From a bacterium (GTDB lineage Bacteria; UBP15; UBA6099; DSWB01), in contig JAGUYV010000297.1 in assembly GCA_020061125.1 (NCBI GenBank), forward strand, positions 1-10,660: DNA of 10,660 nt. The letters are read 5' to 3'. The position numbers and the translations under genes are program-made. A model generated the notes under the pieces. The model ran no database searches and had not been told where the DNA came from. It was given only the letters and a program-made list of their open reading frames with translations. Of this stretch, positions 1-7,300 are shown piece by piece (the first letter of the stretch is position 1; every line of letters starts with the position of its first letter).

Positions 1-124
1 GCGGCGTTGCCGCCACCGGCGCTGCCGCCCGCTGCAACTCGGCCCTGGTGATGCGTCCGGCCCGAATTGCAGCAATATCCCCCCGCCTCACCAGCCAGCA
101 ATCACTGTTCAACAACTGTTTCAT
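1..124 (-). CDS. Possible divergent small ORF, 5' end only (runs off left edge)
   Basis: An ATG on the minus strand (plus positions 124-122) opens a frame that stays open to the window edge, about 41 codons. It begins MKQLLNSDCWLVRRGDIAAI, then becomes Arg/Ala rich. An in-frame TGA lies directly upstream of the ATG, so this would be the true start if the gene is real. There is no convincing Shine-Dalgarno sequence before it, and the third codon positions are only moderately GC rich. The same stretch is also partly open in two plus-strand frames, which end at 146-148 and 150-152, so it could instead be the 3' end of an upstream plus-strand gene or simply non-coding. No family is recognised. 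If real, 125-217 would be a divergent promoter region. Confidence 0.2.
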   Translation of the reverse strand, partial: MKQLLNSDCWLVRRGDIAAIRAGRITRAELQRAAAPVAATP

Positions 125-133
125 TCAGAGGCG

Positions 134-162
134 TTGCAGAAATCATGAATGATTGGTAACAT
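134..162 (+). promoter_or_regulatory. Weak candidate sigma-70-type promoter for the operon
   Basis: TTGCAG (134-139) and TAACAT (157-162) are separated by 17 bp, the usual spacing for housekeeping promoters. The -35 box matches the consensus at about half its positions and the -10 box at four of six. Transcription would start near 169, leaving a leader of about 50 nt before gene 1. TATAGT at 166-171 is a better -10 box but has no -35 partner at proper spacing. This is the only promoter-like region found ahead of the four genes, and it is a weak call. Confidence 0.25.
141..154. promoter_or_regulatory. Perfect inverted repeat, operator-like
   Basis: AATCAT-GA-ATGATT is a perfect inverted repeat with 6-bp arms and a 2-bp spacer, in an AT-rich patch of an otherwise GC-rich region. 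It sits between the candidate -35 and -10 boxes. This placement suits a dimeric repressor site. No regulator is encoded in the window, and the repeat matches no operator I can name. Confidence 0.35.
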
Positions 163-203
163 ACCTATAGTTTGTCAACCCGGACAAGCGCAGTGACTCG
201 ACT

Positions 204-210
204 GGGGGAG
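204..210 (+). promoter_or_regulatory. Ribosome-binding site for gene 1
   Basis: GGGGGAG lies 7 nt before the ATG at 218, which supports that start. Small stem options surround it: TTGTC (172-176) with GACAA (183-187), and ACTC (196-199) with GAGT (208-211), the second of which would partly cover the site. Confidence 0.6.
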
Positions 211-217
211 TGCGCGG

Positions 218-2047
218 ATGCGTGACCGGTCCGCTTGGATTTCGAGACGGGCAGCGGCGTGGTGTGCTTGCGCCGGACTGCTTCTTCTGCTGCTCCCAGC
301 GCATGCGCTGGCCTGGCCCACGTCGGCCCAGTGGATCCCCGTTTACAAATCCGGCCTCCTCCTTCAGGACAGCAACAGCGACACCAACGGATCCCGCAAC
401 GTGGTGTCCGACTCGAACAATCCCGCCGCATATATGTACAACGACGGAACCTACTTCTACTTCCGTCTGCGCCTCGACCGCTCTCCCGCTGGAACCGGAG
501 GCCAGGGATACATGGAGCCATACGGGTGGGGCGTGGAAATAGATTCCAATATGGATCCGCGCAACTACGAATGGCTGATAATCGTTGACGGCATATCGCA
601 GTCGGAGACGATTTCCCTGTGGCAGAATACGGTGCAGAGAACGGTCGGTGATCCCGGAGACCGCGCGGAAATCAGAACCGCTTCCGTTCCCTTGGCCGGT
701 AACTTCCAGATTTCCGCAGCAAACACGGCTTTCAACGCCAGCCAGGATTACTTCCTTGACTGGCGGTTCCCCTACGACACCTTCAAGCAGTCATCCGGCA
801 TCACGGACACGACCCCCATCCGGTTGTTCTTCGGCAGCTCAAGCAGCGCCGACGCGCTCACGGAAAACGGCGCGGACCTTGTTGGGGCGTCCGATTTGAT
901 TGCCGGTTTCTCTGATTATGTGATCCCTCTTGAGCGCACGCCAACCACGGGCAGTGTGATGTTCGTGTCCAACCTTGCCGGGACCGGCGACGTTACGAGC
1001 ATTACGCAGGGCGACACGATCTTCATCAAGGTCACGGACGGCGACATGAACCTGCTCGACACATCGGTTCAGACGCTGACCGTTGTTCTCACAAACCAGA
1101 ACGGGGATACCGAGACCGTAACCCTCATGGAGACAGGAGTGAATACCGGGGTGTTCACGGGGTCCAAGGCCACGGTCTCCGCGCTGCCCGTTGCCGGGGA
1201 CGGAACGTTCCAGATAAGGCCCGGCGAGACCATAACCGTCACCTACATAGACCGGATAGATGCGAACCGCAACACCAACCAGTCCCGCACGGATACGCTG
1301 ACCGTTGGCGGGCCTTCGATATCCGTGAGCAAAACCGTGAGCGCAGCGGCGGCAGTGGCCGGAGACGTGCTCACATACACCATCACCATCACCAACAGCG
1401 GCAGCGGCGACGCCTGGCTGAACACAATCCAGGATAACCTTTCCGCAGGGTTCTCGTATGTGCAAAACTCCGCGGCGGGCCTCACCACTTCCAATCCATC
1501 CATCAGCAACCAGACGCTGATCTGGAACGGCTCGTGGATCGTGCCCCGGCGCGTGGGAGCGGTCAATGGGAGCGTCACGCTGTCGTTCCAGGCCGTGGCC
1601 GGAGGCATCGCGGGTATTCAGTACAACAGCGCGGTGGCGAGCGGCGCGAACTTCAGCCCCGTGTCCACGGGCGGAACCGCGGCCGTGACCATGTCGGCGC
1701 CGGTCATGACACTCACCAAGCAGGTGGCCGGGGCGTCCTATACGCCGGGCAGCGTTTTGACCTATTCCGTGATATACCGCAACACCGGGAGCGCGAGCGC
1801 CACCAACTTCATCATCACCGATGCCGTGCCGGACAACGCCACCTATGTGCCCGGTAGTCTGCGCATGGGCAACGCGGCATCCACATTCGCAACCGCCGCA
1901 GTCAAAACCGATGCCGCGGACGCAGACGAAGCCGAGGTCGTGGAGCGAAACATTTTGTACCGGGTCAACCTGATTGCTCCGGATGATGGCGTTGCCGGAG
2001 CGGGCGCGGATGAAGGCATTGTCTATTTCCAGGTCACCATTGATTGA
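218..2047 (+). CDS. Secreted DUF11-repeat surface protein with N-terminal beta-rich domain
   Basis: Predicted secreted protein of 609 aa. Residues 1-32 form a Sec signal peptide with an Arg-rich start, a Leu-rich core and likely cleavage after AHALA before WPTSAQ. Residues 33-240 are a Tyr/Phe/Trp-rich beta domain (NDGTYFYFRLRLD at 75-87, then YGWGVEID at 102-109) with a faint resemblance to CBM9/DOMON-like binding domains. I do not claim a ligand. Residues 244-363 are a beta-sandwich with the motif ETGVNTGVFTG (305-315), homologous to a domain in gene 4. Residues 366-491 and 494-609 are two DUF11 repeats (GDVLTYTITITNSG; GSVLTYSVIYRNTG and YVPGS). It ends on the last DUF11 strand, FQVTID, with no anchor or sorting signal. 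Its only cysteines (16 and 18) lie in the signal peptide without a lipobox. It is the first gene of the cluster, 12 bp before gene 2. The start is set by the GGGGGAG site. The coding call is firm; the role (surface structure or adhesion) is inference. Confidence 0.93.
   Translation: MRDRSAWISRRAAAWCACAGLLLLLLPAHALAWPTSAQWIPVYKSGLLLQDSNSDTNGSRNVVSDSNNPAAYMYNDGTYFYFRLRLDRSPAGTGGQGYMEPYGWGVEIDSNMDPRNYEWLIIVDGISQSETISLWQNTVQRTVGDPGDRAEIRTASVPLAGNFQISAANTAFNASQDYFLDWRFPYDTFKQSSGITDTTPIRLFFGSSSSADALTENGADLVGASDLIAGFSDYVIPLERTPTTGSVMFVSNLAGTGDVTSITQGDTIFIKVTDGDMNLLDTSVQTLTVVLTNQNGDTETVTLMETGVNTGVFTGSKATVSALPVAGDGTFQIRPGETITVTYIDRIDANRNTNQSRTDTLTVGGPSISVSKTVSAAAAVAGDVLTYTITITNSGSGDAWLNTIQDNLSAGFSYVQNSAAGLTTSNPSISNQTLIWNGSWIVPRRVGAVNGSVTLSFQAVAGGIAGIQYNSAVASGANFSPVSTGGTAAVTMSAPVMTLTKQVAGASYTPGSVLTYSVIYRNTGSASATNFIITDAVPDNATYVPGSLRMGNAASTFATAAVKTDAADADEAEVVERNILYRVNLIAPDDGVAGAGADEGIVYFQVTID
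947..1306 (+). other. ETGxxTGVF beta-sandwich domain, copy in gene 1
   Basis: Residues 244-363 of gene 1 line up with residues 437-553 of gene 4: GDTIFIKVTD with GDTVCVQVTD, and ETGVNTGVFTG with ETGVSTGVFRG, followed in both by a short strand and a closing DTLTV/DTVLI. Domains with this motif occur in large bacterial and archaeal surface proteins. It has no catalytic signature and is probably a structural beta-domain. Confidence 0.7.
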
Positions 2048-2059
2048 CCGGGGGGCGCG

Positions 2060-2566
2060 ATGAGAATCACACCATTGTACATGGCGGCGGCAGCCGCACT
2101 ATTGATTGCGGGCGCGGCGTTCGCGGAACAGGGCAAAGCCCAAAATCCGCTGGCGCTTGAAATCAAGGCTGCACGCGAAGTCAGGATCGTCAAGAACGGC
2201 ACGACCCTCACCGCTCTGGAACCCGCCGACGAGATGCGTTCCGGCGACATCATCGTGTACACCCTCAACTACAAGAACCGGGGCAAGGAACCGCTCAAGG
2301 GCGTGAAGCTCACGGACCCGCTGCCCGAAGGGGTTTCATTCATCCCCGGCAGCATGTTCGGAGACAAAGCGGCCGTAACCTTCAGCATTGACGGCGGCAA
2401 GACCTATCATTCGCATCCGGTGAAATATAAAGCCACTATGCCGGACGGCTCCGTGAAAGAACGCGAGGCCACGCCGGACATGTTCACGCACATCCGCTGG
2501 GTTCTCAAAGACACCTTGAAACCCGGCGCGTCCGGGCAGGTAGGGTTCAAAGCCAGGGTCAAATGA
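2060..2566 (+). CDS. Small secreted single-DUF11 protein
   Basis: Protein of 168 aa. Residues 1-22 are a signal peptide (MRITPLYMAAAAALLIAGAAFA, likely cut before EQGKAQ). The rest is one DUF11-type domain with the hallmarks SGDIIVYTLNYKNRG (61-75), LTDPLPEGVSFIPGS (84-98), FSIDGGKTY (108-116) and THIRWVLKDTLKPGASGQV (143-161). The stand-alone 160-170 aa form with FSIDGGKT and THIRW motifs is a recurring compact version in Gram-negative bacteria. It has no cysteines, anchor or catalytic motif. The start follows gene 1's stop by 12 bp; a run of six G (2050-2055) lies 4 nt before the ATG as a poor ribosome site, so translation may rely on coupling to gene 1. Unlike the other three products it is Lys-rich and compact, which would suit a soluble periplasmic or capping subunit, but that is inference. 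Confidence 0.92.
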   Translation: MRITPLYMAAAAALLIAGAAFAEQGKAQNPLALEIKAAREVRIVKNGTTLTALEPADEMRSGDIIVYTLNYKNRGKEPLKGVKLTDPLPEGVSFIPGSMFGDKAAVTFSIDGGKTYHSHPVKYKATMPDGSVKEREATPDMFTHIRWVLKDTLKPGASGQVGFKARVK

Positions 2567-2586
2567 CTCCATTATCAACTGGAGAG
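2567..2586 (+). promoter_or_regulatory. Stem-loop over the ribosome-binding site of gene 3
   Basis: CTCCA (2567-2571) can pair with TGGAG (2580-2584) across an 8-nt loop, covering the GGAGAG site (2581-2586) that serves the ATG at 2592. The stem begins immediately after gene 2's TGA (2564-2566), so a ribosome finishing gene 2 would melt it. This is consistent with translational coupling. The stem is only 5 bp, so chance cannot be excluded. Confidence 0.35.
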
Positions 2587-2591
2587 AAATC

Positions 2592-4358
2592 ATGATAAAG
2601 CACACACACAATACAGGCACAACGCGAGCGGGAGGTCTGGCGCGCGCGCTTGCCGCGCTTGCCCTGGTTCTGCTGATGCAAAGCCCGGCGCTTGGCGCGG
2701 GCACCGCGGCCGGAACCGTGATAACCAATCAGGCCTATGCGGACTATCAGGATCCCAACGGGAACGACATGACCCGGGTTTTCTCAAACAGCGTCACGAC
2801 CATAGTGAGCCAGGTTGCGGGCGTGGATGTGGTGCCCGCAACGAGCTCCAAAGTCGGGGCCGCCAACTCCACGGTCATGTATCTGCTGGAGATATTCAAC
2901 ACGGGCAACGGAAACGACGTGTATGATTTCGCTTACGCCGTGACTGCGGGATGGACTCCCACCGCCGTGCAGTTCTACCATGACGTGAACAACAACCACA
3001 CATTCGACGCAGGCACGGACCCGATCGTGTCCTCTCCTTATGTTACCGGAACAGTTGCCGCGGATGACGACTTCGATGTGTTCATGTTCGTCACGGTTCC
3101 CGCGGGCGCGGCCGACAACTCGCAGTCCGTGATCCGCGTAACGGCCACGAGCCGGTTTGACGGGACTGTGACGGATTTCGGCGTGTACACCATCACCGTG
3201 TCCTCCGCCGTGGTCACGGCCATCAAGTCCCATGTGCCATCGCGGCCCAAGCCCGGCGACACCGTTACTTACACACTCACCCTCACCAACAGCGGAACGG
3301 CGAATGCGTCCAATATCGTGGTCACGGATGCGATTCCCGGAAACATGACCTTCGTGCCCGGCAGCATCAGCATCAGCGGCGTTTCCAAAACCGATGCCGC
3401 GGATGCGGACACCGCGGATTACAACGCCACCACAGCGGGCGCGGTTACTGTAAGTCTTGGAACCCTCAACAGCGGCGGATCGGCCACCTCGTTTTCTTTC
3501 CAGGCGCGCGTGAACGCCGCGGTTGCGGCCAACACGGCAATCACCAACCAGGCCTCCATCAACTACAACTCCGGACTGAACGCACTAAGCAGCACATCCA
3601 ACGGCGACACATTATTTGTTGGAACCAATGCCGCGGCTGAAATTGCCGCCACCACGACATCCGCATCGGCGGATCCCGGAGATACGGTCACCTATGCGTT
3701 CACCGTGACGAACAACGGCAACGATTCCGACACCTTTGATCTCACCACAGGCTCCAGCCGCGGCTGGACATGGACTATCTGGGTGGACGCCAACGGGGAC
3801 GGTATCGCGGGCAATGATGGAGATTACCGGCTCACGGACTCCGACGGAGACGGCGTCATAGATACCGGGTCTCTCACAGCCGGGCAGAGCCTGTCGCTCC
3901 TGGCCGTGGCCACGGTTCCCGCAGGCACGCCGGACCGCGCCGTGGATGTCCTCACCATCACGGCAACTTCATCCAACGACACCGCCATATCGGACTCGCA
4001 GTCGTTTTCCACCACGATCACCTCGCCGGTGCTCACATTGAGCAAAACCGTGACCCCGGCGGGATCGCAGCCGCCTGGCACCACGCTCACCTACACCATC
4101 ACGGCGACAAACACCGGCACGGGCATTGCGACCAGGGTGGTCATAACCGATGTGGTGCCCGCGAACACCACCTATGTGGCCGGCTCCATCCTCACTGGCC
4201 CCACGGTTGCCGGGCTTACGGCGCGCACGGATGCCAATGACGGTGATGGCGCGCTGTACGATTCAGGAACAGATGCGGTTATCGTAGGCGCGGCGGGCAA
4301 TGAGTCCATCGGCCCCGGCGGCACACTGCTGCTGCGGTTCTCGGTCACGATTAACTGA
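2592..4358 (+). CDS. Secreted protein with duplicated Asp-loop + DUF11 modules
   Basis: Protein of 588 aa. Residues 1-36 are a signal peptide (core ALAALALVLLMQSPALGA). Residues 36-72 carry the motif AGTVITNQAYADYQDPNGND...TTIV, also found at the mature N-terminus of gene 4. Two A-B units follow: A (76-207) and A' (347-477) share the pattern of a beta-domain, a W-containing strand, an Asp/Asn loop and TVPAG; B (208-344) and B' (478-588) are DUF11 repeats (GDTVTYTLTLTNSG; GTTLTYTITATNTG). Asp-rich loops DVNNNHTFD (131-139), DANGDG (399-404) and DSDGDGVID (416-424) resemble EF-hand or thrombospondin-3 calcium loops. It has no cysteines, anchor or catalytic motif and ends in FSVTIN, much like gene 1's FQVTID. 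The start is supported by GGAGAG 5 nt upstream. It is probably a calcium-stabilised rod-like surface subunit (inference). Confidence 0.93.
   Translation: MIKHTHNTGTTRAGGLARALAALALVLLMQSPALGAGTAAGTVITNQAYADYQDPNGNDMTRVFSNSVTTIVSQVAGVDVVPATSSKVGAANSTVMYLLEIFNTGNGNDVYDFAYAVTAGWTPTAVQFYHDVNNNHTFDAGTDPIVSSPYVTGTVAADDDFDVFMFVTVPAGAADNSQSVIRVTATSRFDGTVTDFGVYTITVSSAVVTAIKSHVPSRPKPGDTVTYTLTLTNSGTANASNIVVTDAIPGNMTFVPGSISISGVSKTDAADADTADYNATTAGAVTVSLGTLNSGGSATSFSFQARVNAAVAANTAITNQASINYNSGLNALSSTSNGDTLFVGTNAAAEIAATTTSASADPGDTVTYAFTVTNNGNDSDTFDLTTGSSRGWTWTIWVDANGDGIAGNDGDYRLTDSDGDGVIDTGSLTAGQSLSLLAVATVPAGTPDRAVDVLTITATSSNDTAISDSQSFSTTITSPVLTLSKTVTPAGSQPPGTTLTYTITATNTGTGIATRVVITDVVPANTTYVAGSILTGPTVAGLTARTDANDGDGALYDSGTDAVIVGAAGNESIGPGGTLLLRFSVTIN
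2817..4355 (+). repeat. Internal A-B-A'-B' duplication in gene 3
   Basis: A module 2817-3212 and A' 3630-4022, with B (DUF11) 3213-3623 and B' 4023-4355. The A copies match in order: opening beta-strands, NTGNGNDVYDF against NNGNDSDTFDL, a GW strand, an Asp loop, and FVTVPAG against VATVPAG, then an ITATS-like strand. The copies are clearly diverged at DNA level, so the duplication is old. Confidence 0.75.
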
Positions 4359-4376
4359 CGGCGGAACAGGATTCTG

Positions 4377-7300
4377 ATGCGCAAAGCGGCAATGCCAACC
4401 CCGAGACATGCGCTGCACGCGGCACTTGCCGTTGCGTTTGCGCTGCTGTTCTGGCAAACAAGCGCATGGGGGTTGAGCGCCACGGCCGGGACATCCATTC
4501 TTAACCGGGCGTCCCTGTCATATCGCGACGGGGGGGGGAATCCCGTTCCCGGCGAATCGGCCACCGCGGAGACTGTGGTCTCCGGCGGTCCGGTGCTGAT
4601 GTTGACCATAACGGAAAGCTCGGATCCCGTGGCCATGGGCGCGGCGCTGGTATACACTCTGGCCTACGCAAACACGGGCAACGCGGATTCCACGAACACG
4701 GCGCTGGCGCTGGCCCTGTCATCATTTGTCACCTACCAGTCCAGTTCAGTCGGGGGAACTCATGCCGCGGGTGCGGGCGGCGGCACAGTATCCTGGACGC
4801 TAGGAACCCTGGCGCCGGGCGCGTCCGGAACGGTTACGGTCACGGTCCTGGTGAAATCCGCGGGCGACCCATCGGGCATCGCCAACGGATCCGTCATTGT
4901 TGCCAGCGGAACGCTGACCTCCAATGAAACCAATGCCGCGGCCAATGCATCCACGACGGTAGGGTCCGCGCCCAACCTTGGGATTGCCATGACCGGCACT
5001 CCGGGCGTGGTGCAGCCCGGCGGGACCATCCTCTACACCATCAGCTACAGCAACACCGGGAACCAGACCGCAAATAATGTTTCCATTCGCACCCAGTTGC
5101 CACCGGGCACGGCCCTGGCGGCCGGAACCATATCGGGTTCCGGCGCGGAGCAAAACCGCGCGGTCTCCTGGGTTCTGGGCGCTCTTGCGCCGGGCGCGTC
5201 CGGCTCCGTGTCTTTTCAAGTCACGGTATCGCCCATCGCCGAATCGGGCAGCTCGCTGACCAATGATGCGGTGATAATCAGCAACGAGCTTGGCGTCATC
5301 CTCTCCAATCAGGTCACGACCTTTGTTCGCGCCGCGGCGCTCGCCGTGACAAAGACCGGTCTGGACACAAGACCGGGCGAGAACATAACCTACACCATCA
5401 ATGCCCAGAACCAGGGGATGCTGAACCTGACAAATGTGATTATCCGCGATCCCTTGCCCGCGGCCACAACTTTTGTCAGCGCGGACCAGGGCGGCGTTCT
5501 GCAGGGCGGCGAGGTTGTCTGGACCGTGGGCAGCCTGGGCGTGGGCGAGGAGTTCACAGCCACCCTGGTGTTGACTGTTTCGCCAACCGCGGCTCCCGGC
5601 GCGGCGCTTTCCAACACCGCATCGGTTTCATCCACGGAAAGTCCGGCGCAGAGCGCGACAAACTTGACCACCGTGGCCGCGCGCACCCAGGGCCGGATCG
5701 AGTTTTACACCAGCGCATGGCAGCGCGCCAGAAGTTATCATTCCGGAGACACGGTGTGTGTCCAGGTCACGGACTACGACCAGAACCGTGACGAGACCTC
5801 CGTTGAGACGGTCAGGGCGAAGCTTCAGAATGCGGCGAACAGCGACACGGAGAACTTGACGCTCACCGAGACCGGCGTTTCCACGGGCGTGTTCCGCGGA
5901 TGCGTGCAGAGCGTTTCCACTGCCGGAACCAATGACGACAGCGCCATCAGCGTATCCACCAACAGTTTTATGCGTGTGTATTACACGGACGCGCTCGACC
6001 CGATCCCCATGGTGTCCGACACTGTGCTCATAGATCCTTTCGGAATCGTGTTCGACTCGCAGACCGGAGCGCCCGTGCCGGGCGCGGTCGTCACGCTGAT
6101 GGACGCGGCAACTGGTCTGCCCGCGGCATTGCCAAACAATCCCAACACGAATGCGATCCAGTCCAACCCATACCCGGCGACCGCGGCGGACGGTTTCTTC
6201 CAGTTCGAGTTCGTGCCCGCAGGCAGCTATTACCTCGATGTGTCACCGGGCGGCACATACACATATCCGTCGCTTGTGCCGGACAGCAGCCTGCCGCAGG
6301 GCTATATAATCGGCACGGGATCAAAGCGTGAAGTGTTCACCCTTACCGCGGGTATGGAACCGTTGCACCTTGATGTTCCGGTGGACCCGCCGGTGGTGGA
6401 GCTTCTGACAGTCACCAAATCCGCGGACCGGACCAACGCTTCCATAGGCGACATCATTCGCTACACCATCCGGGTTACCAACCGCGGTGCCCTGCCCGTG
6501 AACCTGCCTGTGGTCACGGACGTGCTGCCGCACGGCATTCAGTATCTGCCCGGCTCCTCGGCCCTGAATGGCGCGGTCATCGCTGATCCCACGGGCGCGC
6601 CAGGCAAAACCATAGCGTGGAGCATGACCGGCGCCATCCTTCCGGGCGCTTCCATTGAGATCATGTTTTATGCCGTGGCGGGCGCGGACAGCAGCCGCGG
6701 CGATGGAAAGAACACGGCCTACGCGCGCGGGCAGGCCGGGACCAAGACCGTCACCTCCAACAATGCATACCACACGCTGCGCATCACCGAGGGCGTCTTC
6801 ACTTCCGATGGAACCATCCTGGGCCGCGTGTTTCATGACGCAAACGGAAACGGCTTGCAGGACAAGGGCGAGCCGGGCATCGCGGGCATTGAGCTTTATA
6901 TGGAAAACGGAACCCGTGTGACCACCGACAGCCGCGGGCTGTATTCCATCAACTCCGTGACGCGCGGCACGCATTTGCTCGTGGTGGATGACAAGAGCCT
7001 TCCCGCGGGGCTGTCGCCCGCGCAGGGATCGCACCGCGACATGGGCGCGCCGGGTTCTCGATTCGTGGATATGGCCGCAAGCGGGCTGGCCCATGCGGAC
7101 TTTCCGCTTCAAGGCCGCATCGAGGAGAACACTCCGGATCCGCGTGGCGGCTTGGAGGCGGCGCCCATCTCCCCGCAGCCGGAGGATATCCCTCTCGAAG
7201 AGAGGATCATGAACATGACCCCGGCGCTTGAAATCCTTGAACCAGAGGATCGCGCCGTGGTTTCTTCAACACGCACCAGAATCATGATCAAGGCCCCATA

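Noticed and set aside
3-152. 3' end of an upstream plus-strand gene at the left edge
   Set aside because: Two plus frames are open (stops at 146-148 and 150-152), but neither shows clear codon bias or a domain, and they compete with the minus-strand ORF; left undecided.
218-313. Possible lipoprotein signal in gene 1 (cysteines at residues 16 and 18)
   Set aside because: No L-[ASTVI]-[GAS]-C lipobox; the hydrophobic core comes after the cysteines and a normal signal peptidase I site (AHALA) follows.
839-1465. 208-codon open frame on the minus strand opposite gene 1
   Set aside because: Lies wholly antisense to a well-supported coding region with domain matches; long antisense frames are expected where third positions are GC rich. 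Its translation is Arg/Gly/His-rich with no recognisable domain.
3783-3867. Dockerin or true EF-hand in gene 3 (DANGDG / DSDGDGVID)
   Set aside because: The Asp loops lack the paired helix pattern and spacing of dockerins or EF-hands and sit in a beta-rich module, so only calcium-loop likeness is claimed.
4392-4394. Alternative ATG start for gene 4
   Set aside because: The ATG at 4377 has AGGA at good spacing and keeps the basic n-region of the signal peptide; the later ATG has no ribosome site of its own.
6321-7112. 263-codon open frame on the minus strand opposite gene 4
   Set aside because: Antisense to the DUF11 and SdrD-B-like domains; the translation looks like a compositional shadow, with no domain and no ribosome site.
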